A DNA stretch of 39,202 nucleotides from Polaromonas sp. (lineage in GTDB: Bacteria > Pseudomonadota > Gammaproteobacteria > Burkholderiales > Burkholderiaceae_C), in contig JANYED010000212.1 in assembly GCA_025363315.1 (NCBI GenBank), positions 1-39,202 on the forward strand, written 5' to 3'. The notes under the pieces are model-generated. The model was not told the origin of the DNA and searched no databases. It saw nothing but the letters and a program-made list of their open reading frames with translations. Shown piece after piece: positions 22,467-31,230 of this stretch (position 1 is the first letter of the stretch; every line of letters begins with the position of its first letter). A program made the translations under genes and the position numbers.

Positions 22467-23741
22467 ATGACGATTGCAATCATTGGTGGCGGTATTGGCG
22501 GCTTGAGCCTGGCACTGGCACTGCACCGGCGCGGGTTGGCATGTGATGTGTATGAAACGGTACGGGACGTCAAAGAAATCGGCGTTGGCATCACGCTGCT
22601 GCCGCACGCCATGCGCGAGCTGGCTGGTTTGGGTCTGCAGGCTGAACTGGAAGCCGCTGGCATTGAAAATCTCGAAAGTGTTTTTTTCAACCGCTACGGC
22701 CAGTACATTTACCGCGAGCCGCGTGGTCGCCATGCGGGGTACGAAATGCCCGAGCTGGGCATTCACCGCGGCAAGCTGCACCGTATCTTGTTTGACGCCG
22801 TGGTGTCGCGCCTGGGTGCCGTGCGCGTGCATACCAACCACCGATGCATACAGGTCAGCCAAAACGATGCGGCGGCAACGCTGTATTTTTCAGATGCAAG
22901 CACGGGCGCTCAACTCGCTCCCGTCAGTGCCGATGTGGTGATCGCCTGTGACGGCGTCAACTCAAGCTTGCGCAGGCAGTTTTACCCGGATGAAAAAGTT
23001 GCGTTTGCCGGTATCAATACCTGGCGAGGTGTGACGCGGCACCGACCGATTTTGAGCGGAAAAAGCTACATTCGTATCGGCTCGATTGAAACTGGCAAGA
23101 TGGTGATTTACCCAATTGTTGACAACATCGACGGCCAAGGCATGCAGCTCGTGAACTGGGTAGCCGAAACCCGGCGCGAAGGCGACACCATGAATGACTG
23201 GAACCGCGTTGGCTCGGGTGCTGATTTTCTGGATGTCTTCAAAGACTGGGTGTTTGACTGGCTGGACGTACCAGCGCTCATCAACGGCGCGGACAACATT
23301 CTTGAATACCCGATGGTTGACAAAGACCCGATTGCGCAATGGACGTTTGGCCGCGTCACGCTGTTGGGCGATGCCGCACACCCGATGTACCCGCGCGGCT
23401 CCAACGGCTCGGCGCAAGCCATCATTGACGGGCGTGTGCTGGCCGAGCAACTGGCGTTGGCCCAAGTCGGCGGTGGTGACCTGCGCAGCGCGTTGCTCGC
23501 TTACGAGGCATTGCGCAGGCCACCGACGTCAAAAATAGTGCTCACCAACCGTTCAACGCCGCCAGACTTCATCATCATGAAAGCCGACGAATTGAGCGGC
23601 GGCAAGCCGTTTGGGCACATTGGCGAGTTGATCAGCCAGGCTGAGTTGCGGACGATCTCAGACAACTACGCGCGGATTGCGGGGTTTGCCCGCGAGTCGG
23701 TTGCGCCGTTAGCAGATCTGACCCGAAGCGCTCCAGTTTGA
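22467..23741 (+). CDS. FAD-dependent monooxygenase (PhzS-like)
   Basis: The 424-aa flavoprotein is a group A aromatic hydroxylase-type enzyme. The FAD/NAD(P)H motifs are clear: IIGGGIGGLSLALAL at the N-terminus, the DG motif VIACDGVNSSLRRQF in the middle, and GDAAHPMYPRGSNGSAQAIIDG near 300. The overall pattern resembles PhzS and related uncharacterised flavin-dependent oxidoreductases rather than 3-hydroxybenzoate 6-hydroxylase; the substrate is unknown. It lies six bases after the Bug receptor and behind the MarR-controlled region, suggesting uptake and first oxidation of an aromatic compound. A link to the distant gentisate dioxygenase at 7713 is possible but unsupported. Confidence 0.85.
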   Translation: MTIAIIGGGIGGLSLALALHRRGLACDVYETVRDVKEIGVGITLLPHAMRELAGLGLQAELEAAGIENLESVFFNRYGQYIYREPRGRHAGYEMPELGIHRGKLHRILFDAVVSRLGAVRVHTNHRCIQVSQNDAAATLYFSDASTGAQLAPVSADVVIACDGVNSSLRRQFYPDEKVAFAGINTWRGVTRHRPILSGKSYIRIGSIETGKMVIYPIVDNIDGQGMQLVNWVAETRREGDTMNDWNRVGSGADFLDVFKDWVFDWLDVPALINGADNILEYPMVDKDPIAQWTFGRVTLLGDAAHPMYPRGSNGSAQAIIDGRVLAEQLALAQVGGGDLRSALLAYEALRRPPTSKIVLTNRSTPPDFIIMKADELSGGKPFGHIGELISQAELRTISDNYARIAGFARESVAPLADLTRSAPV

Positions 23742-23770
23742 CATGGCGCAACCCTGTTGGCGTTGCCAGC

Positions 23771-23797
23771 CTTGAAAATACGCGAACACCCCCGAAT
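23771..23797 (+). promoter_or_regulatory. Sigma-32-like heat-shock promoter of clpB
   Basis: CTTGAAA (23771-23777) and CCCCCGAATT (23788-23797) are separated by about 11 bases and resemble the sigma-32 -35 and -10 elements. They lie 40-65 bases before clpB. An overlapping inverted repeat (CCGAATT 23792, AATTCGG 23806) is also seen. Confidence 0.55.
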
Positions 23798-23835
23798 TAA
23801 TCGTCAATTCGGAACTCACACGCGAGGACATTTTT

Positions 23836-26454
23836 ATGCGTCAAGACAAACTCACTACCAAATTTCAGCAAGCACTCAGTGATGCCCAGTCGCTGGCGTT
23901 GGCCAACGACAACGGCTATGTTGAGCCCGTGCACTTGCTGCAGGCCATGCTCAAGCAGGAAGATGGCCCGCGCGCTATGTTAGAAAAAGCAGGCGTTAAC
24001 GTTGCAGGCTTTGAAACATGGGCGCAAGCAGCTATTAAAAAACTAGCGCAGGTAGAGGGTCAAGAGCAGATTTCGGTGTCGTCCGATCTGGCCAAGCTGC
24101 TGCAGGCGACTGAAAAAGAAGCCATCAAACGCAACGATCAGTTCGTTGCGGGTGAGCTGTATTTGCTGGCCGTGGCCGACAGCAAAGCCGACATCGGCAA
24201 AATTGCCCGAGAAAACGGCCTGACCCGCAAGTCGCTTGAAGCCGCGATCAACACCGTGCGTGGTGGTGAAAAGATGGACAGCGCTGAAGGCGAGGGCAAC
24301 CGCGAGGCGCTCAAAAAATACTGCATGGACCTGACCAAGCGCGCCCGCATGGGCAAACTGGACCCGGTGATTGGCCGCGACGATGAGATCCGCCGCGCCA
24401 TTCAGGTGTTGCAGCGCCGCACTAAGAACAACCCGGTGTTGATTGGCGAGCCGGGTGTGGGCAAAACCGCGATTGTTGAAGGCCTGGCCCAGCGTATCGT
24501 GGCGGGTGAGGTGCCTGATTCGTTGAAAAACAAACGGGTCTTGTCACTTGACATGGCCGCATTACTGGCCGGTGCCAAATTCAGGGGCGAGTTTGAGGAA
24601 CGCCTGAAAACTGTGCTGAAAGAACTCGCGCAGGACGAAGGCCAGACCATTGTGTTCATTGACGAGCTGCACACCATGGTCGGCGCAGGCAAGGCCGAAG
24701 GCGCGATGGACGCGGGCAACATGCTCAAGCCTGCCTTGGCACGTGGAGAGTTGCATTGCGTGGGCGCGACCACACTCGACGAATACCGCAAGTACATCGA
24801 AAAAGACGCCGCGCTGGAGCGGCGTTTTCAAAAAATCCTTGTCGGCGAACCAACGGTCGAAGCGACGATTGCCATTTTGCGCGGCCTGAAAGAAAAGTAC
24901 GAACTGCACCACGGCGTGCAAATCACTGACCCGGCCATTGTGGCGGCTGCTGAATTGAGCCACCGTTACATCACAGATCGCTTCTTACCCGACAAGGCGA
25001 TCGATTTGATTGATGAAGCGGCCAGCAAAATCAGCATCGAGCGCGACAGCAAACCCGAGGTAATGGACAAACTCGACCGCCGCCTGATTCAGTTGCAAAT
25101 TGAGCGCGAAGCCGTGCGCCGCGAGAAAGACGAAGCCTCGCAAAAGCGCTTCGGGTTGATTGAAGACGAAATCGTCAAACTGCAAAAAGAAATCTCTGAC
25201 CTCGACGAAATCTGGCAGGCCGAAAAAGCTCAGGCCCTTGGCAGCAAAGACGTGATGGAAGAGATCGACCGCATCAAGTTTCAGATTGAAGAACAAACCC
25301 GCAAGGGCGACTTCAACAAGGTGGCCGAGCTCCAGTACGGCAAGCTGCCTGACCTGGAAAAGCGGCTCAAAGCCGCGCAAGACAGCGAAGCCGCGCCCAG
25401 CGTGAATGGCGAAAAAGCTGCGCCCAAGCTGCTGCGAACGCAAGTTGGCGCGGAAGAGATTGCCGAAGTTGTGGCGCGTTCCACCGGCATCCCGGTCAGC
25501 AAACTGATGCAGGGCGAGCGCGACAAACTGCTGCTGATGGAAGGCAAACTGCACGACCGCGTGGTGGGGCAAAACGAGGCGATTGGTGCCGTGGCTAATG
25601 CTATTCGCCGTTCACGCTCAGGTTTGTCTGACCCGAATCGCCCAACTGGTTCTTTCCTTTTCCTCGGCCCCACCGGCGTGGGTAAAACTGAACTCTGCAA
25701 AGCGCTCGCAGGCTTTTTGTTTGACAGTGAAGATCATTTGATTCGCGTCGACATGAGTGAGTTCATGGAAAAGCACAGCGTGGCCCGCCTGATCGGTGCG
25801 CCCCCTGGCTATGTGGGCTACGAAGAAGGCGGGTACCTAACCGAAGCCGTGCGCCGCAAACCATACAGCGTGCTGCTGCTCGACGAGGTTGAAAAAGCCC
25901 ATCCCGATGTCTTCAACGTGCTGCTGCAAGTGCTCGACGATGGTCGCCTGACCGACGGGCAAGGCCGTACGGTTGATTTCAAGAACACCGTCATCGTGAT
26001 GACCAGCAATATCGGCTCACCCATCATCCAGGCAAAAGTCGGCAAGCCGTACGAAGAGATCAAGGACGCGGTAACTGACGAGCTGAAAAACTACTTCCGC
26101 CCCGAGTTTTTAAACCGCATCGACGAGACAGTGGTCTTCCACGCGCTCGATGCAAAAAACATTGAGTCCATCGCCCGCATCCAGCTCAAAGTGCTGATGG
26201 TGCGGCTGGAGAAGATGGAGTTGACGATGCAGGTGTCAGAAGCGGCCATTGCCGAGCTTGCCAAAGTCGGCTTTGACCCAGTGTTTGGTGCCCGGCCGCT
26301 TAAACGTGCGATTCAGCAGCGAATTGAAAACCCGCTCAGTAAGCTGTTACTGGAAGGAAAGTTCCCCCCCAAGAGCATCATCCCGGTGGATGTGGACCCG
26401 ATTCGGGACCCGGGAGTGTTTAGTTTTGGCAAGGCGGAAAAGGCCAAAGCGTAA
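23836..26454 (+). CDS. clpB: ATP-dependent disaggregase ClpB
   Basis: The 872-aa Hsp100 chaperone pulls polypeptides out of aggregates together with DnaK. Order: Clp N-domain (1-145), first AAA+ module with [13 protein letters not shown] (about 204), the coiled-coil middle domain (about 410-530), and the second AAA+ module with [14 protein letters not shown] (about 611) followed by [29 protein letters not shown] and the D2-small domain with [10 protein letters not shown]. It is full-length, with only a short C-terminal extension ([13 protein letters not shown]). ATG 23836 follows AGGACA. The upstream promoter is of heat-shock type. Confidence 0.96.
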   Translation: MRQDKLTTKFQQALSDAQSLALANDNGYVEPVHLLQAMLKQEDGPRAMLEKAGVNVAGFETWAQAAIKKLAQVEGQEQISVSSDLAKLLQATEKEAIKRNDQFVAGELYLLAVADSKADIGKIARENGLTRKSLEAAINTVRGGEKMDSAEGEGNREALKKYCMDLTKRARMGKLDPVIGRDDEIRRAIQVLQRRTKNNPVLIGEPGVGKTAIVEGLAQRIVAGEVPDSLKNKRVLSLDMAALLAGAKFRGEFEERLKTVLKELAQDEGQTIVFIDELHTMVGAGKAEGAMDAGNMLKPALARGELHCVGATTLDEYRKYIEKDAALERRFQKILVGEPTVEATIAILRGLKEKYELHHGVQITDPAIVAAAELSHRYITDRFLPDKAIDLIDEAASKISIERDSKPEVMDKLDRRLIQLQIEREAVRREKDEASQKRFGLIEDEIVKLQKEISDLDEIWQAEKAQALGSKDVMEEIDRIKFQIEEQTRKGDFNKVAELQYGKLPDLEKRLKAAQDSEAAPSVNGEKAAPKLLRTQVGAEEIAEVVARSTGIPVSKLMQGERDKLLLMEGKLHDRVVGQNEAIGAVANAIRRSRSGLSDPNRPTGSFLFLGPTGVGKTELCKALAGFLFDSEDHLIRVDMSEFMEKHSVARLIGAPPGYVGYEEGGYLTEAVRRKPYSVLLLDEVEKAHPDVFNVLLQVLDDGRLTDGQGRTVDFKNTVIVMTSNIGSPIIQAKVGKPYEEIKDAVTDELKNYFRPEFLNRIDETVVFHALDAKNIESIARIQLKVLMVRLEKMELTMQVSEAAIAELAKVGFDPVFGARPLKRAIQQRIENPLSKLLLEGKFPPKSIIPVDVDPIRDPGVFSFGKAEKAKA

Positions 26455-26462
26455 ATCAGGGT

Positions 26463-26520
26463 GCTCCTGATTCAGGAGCGGCTCGCGCCCAAATATATTG
26501 GGCTATAGGCTTGTTTGCTG
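26463..26520 (+). repeat. Dispersed hairpin repeat, copy after clpB
   Basis: GCTCCTGATTCAGGAGCGGC, then the stem GCGCCC-AAATATATT-GGGC and TATAGGC, matches the dispersed family. It occupies the gap between clpB and the convergent acyl-CoA synthetase pseudogene and may act as a transcription end. Confidence 0.65.
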
Positions 26521-26567
26521 GGTATAGCGTGCTAAGGCCGCTGTTTCAATTTTCCGCCGGATGACCC

Positions 26568-28084
26568 TCACTGCCACGCCACAGGCCCCTTGGCGGCAAA
26601 CCACTTTTCAACTTCCGGGTCAATCGACGCTTCGATCCGGTTGCGTTTGATTTTCATCGTGGGCGTTAAAAAGCCGTTGTCTATGGACCAGGGCGCGTGA
26701 GCCACGACGGTCATTTTGAGCTGCTCGTAGTCGGCTGCTTTGCTGTTCACGCGTTCAAGTACAGCAGCTATTTCTTGTGCAAATTCTGCGCGCACGGTTG
26801 GGTCTGTCATGCGTGGGCGCAAACTTTCAGCGGGCACAACCATCGCGTAGGCTGCCTGCTGGCCAACGCGGGGCACCAGCGACAACTCAATCATCGTGCT
26901 TTCGTTGATCAGGTTTTCAATCGGTGCGGGCGCAACTTATTTGCCTTTGCCGGTTTTGAACAGTTCCTTTTCCCGGCCGGTCAGTTTGAACTGTCCGTTG
27001 GGGCCAATTTCGCCCAAGTCGCCGGTCATGAAAAAACCATCAGCGGTGAAGGTTTCAGCGTCCAGGTCGGGCCGCTTGTAATAGCCGACCAGCGTGCCCG
27101 GCGACTTGATCAAAATCTCGTCATCGGCGCTGATGCGCCGTTCTACCCCTGGGAACGGAACGCCGACATAGCCACTGGTGTTCAGCGTGTTGGTCGTGGT
27201 GTGCGAATACGCGAATTCTTCCGTCATGGCATAGCCTTTCATCAGGTTTAGCCCCAGCTTGCGGTACCAGGCAATCAGCGCCGGCGGTATCGGAGCCGAA
27301 CCACTTCCGGCCAGCAGCGCTTCATTTAGCCCAAGCTGGCTCAAGACCTTGCGCGCAACAATTTTGCCGAGGAAAGGAATCGACAGCAGCCGGTCCAGCT
27401 TTTTAGCTCGCATTTTGCTGAACACACCTTGCTGAAACCTCAACCAAAGGCGGGGAACTGAGATGAACGCGGTGGGGCGCGCCCGCTGCCTGTGCTGTAC
27501 AAATGTTTCAAGATTCGGCGAAATAAATTCGGCCGTTGCCCCTTACAACGCCTGAGCATTCGATCCATGCGTGCTCAAAAATATGCGCCAGCGGCAGGTA
27601 GGACAGCGATCAGTACTCGAACCCGCTGCCTGCCTGCTGATCGTTGTATGCGGTGATGCATTCGCTGGCGCGCGTGGCGTGCTCAAAACTGTGCACCACG
27701 CCTTTGGGCGTGCCGGTTGAGCCTGACGTGTACACCAGCATCGCAATATCGCTGGGCAAGCGCGGCGGCTTGCCTGCCATGGGCGCGCTGGTTTTCACAA
27801 TTGCGTCCCAGGTTTCAACCGGCGTTTTCGGTGCCAGCGGCAAGGCAATGCACGGCAAGCTGCCAGGAACGCTAGGCATCGCGCGCACCGGGTTCGAACC
27901 CTTACGCCTCTAAGTGCGTGGTCATGCGCCGCGCCTGGTCCATCATTTGCCGCCAGGTAGCGTCCACCAACTGGCCATTGCCCAACGGCTGCGTCAGAAA
28001 AATCTGATCGGCCAGCGCTGATTCGTGTTCGTACACGTACTCCAGAAGCAATTTTGAGGTGGCAGATGCTTCAGAGTTGGCCAT
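26568..28084 (-). pseudogene. Decayed long-chain acyl-CoA synthetase gene
   Basis: Remains of an AMP-forming ligase that would activate fatty or aromatic acids with CoA. The ATP motif YTSGSTGTPKGVVHSF, SYLPLAHIFEHAWIE, KGYAMTEEFAYSHT, FFMTGDLGEIG and the catalytic-lysine end LTPTMKIKRNRIE are all recognisable, but in separate frames. Lesions read from the sequence: TAA at 27902-27904 (in AQGFEPGAR context), a deletion with frame change near 27885, TGA at 27610-27612 between GFEY and SLSYLPL, a one-base frameshift near 27510-27516 (ES-NLETFV), and TAA at 26937-26939 replacing the Tyr of GKYVAPAPIENL. The span is about 505 codons against roughly 600 for the family. Full protein cannot be made. 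Confidence 0.9.
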
Positions 28085-28210
28085 GGTGGCTTATTTTGGT
28101 GTTTTGAATGCAGAAAGACGCGAGCAAAAGCGCTGCGCCGCACGCGTCCCGTGCTAAGTTGACGTCACCCTTGCAACCAGCAGGGCTTGCCCTGTTGCGC
28201 TGACAGAGTG

Positions 28211-28747
28211 CTAGCCGCCTTGGCGAGTGCGTTCAAGTTTGCTGGTGTCCAGCGATTTGGCGCGCAGCCTGACCAAAAGTTCGTCATACGCTTTTGCGCT
28301 GACGGTGGGCGTGCGCGACAGCACCCACAGGTATTCGCGTTTGGGCTCACTCACCGCGACCAGTTGGTAGTCCGCGTCCAGGTCGATGACCCAGTAGTCG
28401 CCCCACACAAAGGGCAGAACAGACAGCCACTGAGGCGCAAACCGGACTTCAAGTTTGGGCGATGCGCTGGGCCCCAGCTGGCGGGCCTGGCCAATGGCTT
28501 CTTTGACCTGACCATCGTCTTGAGTGCAGCGGTTTTGTACCCGCACAGTGCCGTCAGGCTGCGCTGAATATTGGGCGCTGGTGTTGCTTACACACTTTCG
28601 TTGAAACCAGTTGGGGTATTTGGCAATCTCGTACCAGGTGCCCATGTAGCGCGGCACGCTGATGCTGGCCACGGTGGTGAGCGGCTCTTGCGCAAGCGTG
28701 CTGACACTTGTCAGAAGCAGCAGGACAGTGATGGCGATAGTTTTCAT
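28211..28747 (-). CDS. Lipocalin family protein (Blc-like)
   Basis: The 178-aa protein is a bacterial lipocalin, a beta-barrel that binds lipids or other hydrophobic ligands at the envelope. A signal peptide (1-19, ILLLLT-type core ending STLAQ) is present without a clear lipobox cysteine, so it is probably periplasmic rather than lipidated. The lipocalin signature GTWYEIAKYPNWFQRKCVSN lies at about 36-55, with C52 and C74 (NRCTQDDG) available for a disulfide, and DYQLVAVSEPKREYLWVLSRTP as the second family block. It follows YebC by six bases on the same strand and may be co-transcribed. Confidence 0.9.
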   Translation of the reverse strand: MKTIAITVLLLLTSVSTLAQEPLTTVASISVPRYMGTWYEIAKYPNWFQRKCVSNTSAQYSAQPDGTVRVQNRCTQDDGQVKEAIGQARQLGPSASPKLEVRFAPQWLSVLPFVWGDYWVIDLDADYQLVAVSEPKREYLWVLSRTPTVSAKAYDELLVRLRAKSLDTSKLERTRQGG

Positions 28748-28753
28748 GTCATC

Positions 28754-29467
28754 TCAACCCGCCAGGCCGGCGTACACGTTTTGCACATCGTCGTTGGCAT
28801 CAATGGCCGCCAGAAAAGCCTCCACTTCGTCCAGGTCTGCTGCGCTGAGCGAGGCTGGGTCTATTGGGTTTTTAGCCTTGTAGCCCAGCTTGGCCGACAG
28901 CACGGTAAAGCCCTGCACGGGCAGGGCACGGCTGACCAAATCCAGGTCAGTCGGGTCGGTCAAAAAGAGCGTGTGACCGTCTTCTTCGCCCGGCTCAAAG
29001 TCTTGAGCACCCGCTTCAATGGCGGCGGTCTCGGCATCGGCGCCGGATGCGGTGGGCTCGGCTTCAATCATGCCGACGTGGTCAAAGTCCCAGGACACCG
29101 AACCCGATGTTCCCAGTTGCCCCTTGCGGAACAGCACCCGTACCTCAGACGCGGTGCGGTTGTGGTTGTCGGTGAGGCATTCGACCATCAAGGGCACGCG
29201 GTGCGGCGCAAACCCTTCGTAAATGACGTGCTCAAAATGCACCGCCTCCGTGCCAGTGCCCGAACCTTTTTTAATCGCCCGGTCCAGTGTGTCTTTGGGC
29301 ATGCTGACTTTGCGCGCTTGCTCAACCAGCAGCCTTAAGCGGGCGTTGCCCCCAGGGTCCGCGCCGCCGCGCGCCGCTACCATGATTTCTTTGGCGAGTT
29401 TGCCGAACACCCGGCCACGTGCGTTGGCTGCGAGCTCTTTGCCTTTGGCTTTCCATTGTGCGCCCAT
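28754..29467 (-). CDS. YebC/PmpR family protein
   Basis: This 237-aa protein belongs to the YebC/PmpR (TACO1) family, described as transcriptional regulators and more recently as translation factors acting at difficult stretches. It starts [18 protein letters not shown], with [67 protein letters not shown] and [15 protein letters not shown], all standard blocks. Full-length. It heads a likely two-gene unit with the lipocalin gene; a dispersed repeat lies just upstream of it. Confidence 0.94.
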   Translation of the reverse strand: MGAQWKAKGKELAANARGRVFGKLAKEIMVAARGGADPGGNARLRLLVEQARKVSMPKDTLDRAIKKGSGTGTEAVHFEHVIYEGFAPHRVPLMVECLTDNHNRTASEVRVLFRKGQLGTSGSVSWDFDHVGMIEAEPTASGADAETAAIEAGAQDFEPGEEDGHTLFLTDPTDLDLVSRALPVQGFTVLSAKLGYKAKNPIDPASLSAADLDEVEAFLAAIDANDDVQNVYAGLAG

Positions 29468-29482
29468 GATCTGACTTTCTAA

Positions 29483-29537
29483 TGCTATGTTTGTAGGAGC
29501 TGCTTGCGCCCGAATCTATTGGGCTAGAGGCCTATTT
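29483..29537 (+). repeat. Dispersed hairpin repeat, intergenic type copy
   Basis: AATGCTATGTTTGTAGGAGC, TGCTTGCGCCCGAATCTATT, GGGCTAGAGGCCTATTTAAT: this is the fullest copy and is used as reference. It contains the stem GCCC-GAATCTATT-GGGC. It lies between yebC and the aspartoacylase-like gene. Confidence 0.75.
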
Positions 29538-29571
29538 AATACCGAGAATGCGATTCTGGTGCCAAATTGCT

Positions 29572-30570
29572 TCAAACCCGTTTCTGTGCGAAATAAAACC
29601 ATTCCTGGCCGACTTCACCACGCGGATTCGGAAAAACCACAAAGCCGTCGCCCTGCGCTTTCACTTCTTGGCTGCTGTGCCGGATACCAATCACGTCGCC
29701 GCTTTTTACCGCATCAAAACTACGCCACTCGCGGGTGAAAGTGTCGCCTGCGTGCGCTTTGTCGGTCACTTCGATGAGCCGCAAAATCTCGGGTGCGGCA
29801 TGTGGAGCTGCGGGCTTGGCGCTGGTGATGCCGAGCAAACCCAGTGTTTGCAAAATGGCCTGCCGCGCTACGCCAATGCCTGCTGGATCGTCGTGCTGAC
29901 CGCATTCCAGCGTCACCGCGTAGCCGCCGCGCGCCCGCATATATTCGGTGGTGCCTACGCCGTAATTCGGGTCGGTGACCAGTGTTTGCGAGCGGTTGTT
30001 TGCGGTCTCGGCATTGGCTGCCCGGCGCTGCACGCCGCGTGCATAAGTGTCCAGCCAGCCCTCAACGATGCGCGGTGCGCCGGTGTGCAGGGCCAATTGC
30101 ATTTCTTCAGCAGCCTGCGCAAAGGGCTCCAGCGTGCCCGTGTTGTTCTGCGGGCCAATCATCACAAACGGTGCGCCGCCGGTGTGAAACGAGTGCAAAT
30201 CGAGCAGCACATCATGCGCATCCAGTAGCGGGCACAGCACGTTTGCAACCCTGTCTTCAAAGTCCTGAGGTATGGCGCTGGGGGCCATGTTGCGGTTTAA
30301 ATTGCGGTCGCCAAAGCGCCGCTTGAGCTGGTACGCCAGCGGGTTAGTGATGGGTACAAAGGTGACCGAGCCGCGTTCGAGGCTGATGCCGCCGCTGTCA
30401 AAGTCCTGCAACAGTTGCGTGATAGCTTTTGTACCGCAAACTTCATTGCCGTGCACTGCGCCCAGCACCAGCAGCGCCGGGCCTGGTGCCAGCGCGTGGT
30501 ACGTGTGAGATCTCAAGTGCCCAGGCGGGTGGCTGGGGGTGCTATTGGCGGTTTGTGGCTGGTCGGTCAT
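29572..30570 (-). CDS. Succinylglutamate desuccinylase/aspartoacylase family peptidase
   Basis: The 332-aa protein is a zinc amidohydrolase of the M14/AstE-AspA family. Zinc ligands are visible as H40 and E43 in GAVHGNE and H125 in LLDLHSFHTGG; the substrate-positioning region NPLAYQLKRRFGDRNLNRN follows the usual pattern, and GYAVTLECGQHDD carries the probable catalytic Glu. A C-terminal beta domain (about 245-332) is present. The start at 30570 begins MTDQPQTA with the N-terminal variable part; an upstream extension to 30891 is not conserved and overlaps the next divergent gene's promoter region. The substrate is not known. Confidence 0.87.
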   Translation of the reverse strand: MTDQPQTANSTPSHPPGHLRSHTYHALAPGPALLVLGAVHGNEVCGTKAITQLLQDFDSGGISLERGSVTFVPITNPLAYQLKRRFGDRNLNRNMAPSAIPQDFEDRVANVLCPLLDAHDVLLDLHSFHTGGAPFVMIGPQNNTGTLEPFAQAAEEMQLALHTGAPRIVEGWLDTYARGVQRRAANAETANNRSQTLVTDPNYGVGTTEYMRARGGYAVTLECGQHDDPAGIGVARQAILQTLGLLGITSAKPAAPHAAPEILRLIEVTDKAHAGDTFTREWRSFDAVKSGDVIGIRHSSQEVKAQGDGFVVFPNPRGEVGQEWFYFAQKRV

Positions 30571-30742
30571 GCATTGTTTATACCGCAGGTCCTGTGGCGG
30601 CCTGTGGACGCTAAAGCCCGCAGCGCATGCGGATTGACCTGACTGGTAGGCGAGCGTGCCGTCCGCCTGAATTGCTCGCCCTTGAAGTTTTTTCGACCCG
30701 TACAATCCGGAAAATCTGATAATGTAGCCTGTGCTATTGCCT

Positions 30743-31153
30743 ATGTCCATGACTTTGCCTGCCAGGGCGCAACCAACAGTACCGCATGCAACGCGCAAGC
30801 AGATTTTGTTGCGGATCTGCTTGCTGTGGCTGGCGCTGTGTATGTTGCTGGTGCAATCGCTGGGGCAATTGCACAGCGTGAAGCACGGCAATGCTGCCCA
30901 TGTGAGCCGCGCTGTCAGTGCTACGGCAACGATCTGTGATGGTGGCTTTTTAGACCTGCTTTTTTCATCGCACAGCAGCGGTAAAGACTGCCGCCTGTAC
31001 GACCAGGCCCACGATGGACAAGGTATGCCTTCAGTAGCTGCCGCTTTCTTGCCTGTGGTGCTGCCTTCATCGGCTGTCGCTAGTTTTCAGGGCGAAGCAC
31101 TCGCCCGTTGGGCCGCGCTGTTCGACGCGCGAGGCCCGCCTTTGACTTTTTGA
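30743..31153 (+). CDS. Small membrane-anchored protein before TonB receptor
   Basis: The 136-aa product has a hydrophobic segment (ILLRICLLWLALCMLLVQSLG, about 21-41) that is either a signal peptide or an anchor. After it come LHSVKHGN and LLFSSHSSGKDCRLYDQAHDG, with histidines and a cysteine that could bind metal. Proteins of this pattern (DUF2946-like) often precede zinc or copper TonB receptors in beta-proteobacteria. The next gene is such a receptor, 77 bases on. ATG 30743 is preferred over GTG 30731 and ATG 30749. A metal-related role is inference. Confidence 0.65.
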   Translation: MSMTLPARAQPTVPHATRKQILLRICLLWLALCMLLVQSLGQLHSVKHGNAAHVSRAVSATATICDGGFLDLLFSSHSSGKDCRLYDQAHDGQGMPSVAAAFLPVVLPSSAVASFQGEALARWAALFDARGPPLTF

Positions 31154-31230
31154 ATCCTCCCGCTCTTGCGTTGTGCTGACTCTGAATGGGCCTGCACCTC
31201 GCTTATGTCCGATTCAAAGAAAGTCAATTG

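Noticed and set aside
7713-23741. One gentisate pathway linking the dioxygenase and the FAD monooxygenase
   Set aside because: The genes are 14 kb apart with unrelated genes between, and the monooxygenase does not look like a 3-hydroxybenzoate 6-hydroxylase.
24000-24055. Further repeat copy in clpB
   Set aside because: The reverse strand has AATAGCTGCTTGCGCCC, which matches half of the family, but the second half is weak and the encoded residues (AAIKKLAQ) are normal for ClpB, so it was not counted.
28182-28195. CAGGGC-TT-GCCCTG hairpin as terminator
   Set aside because: No T run follows on either strand, and it is very short.
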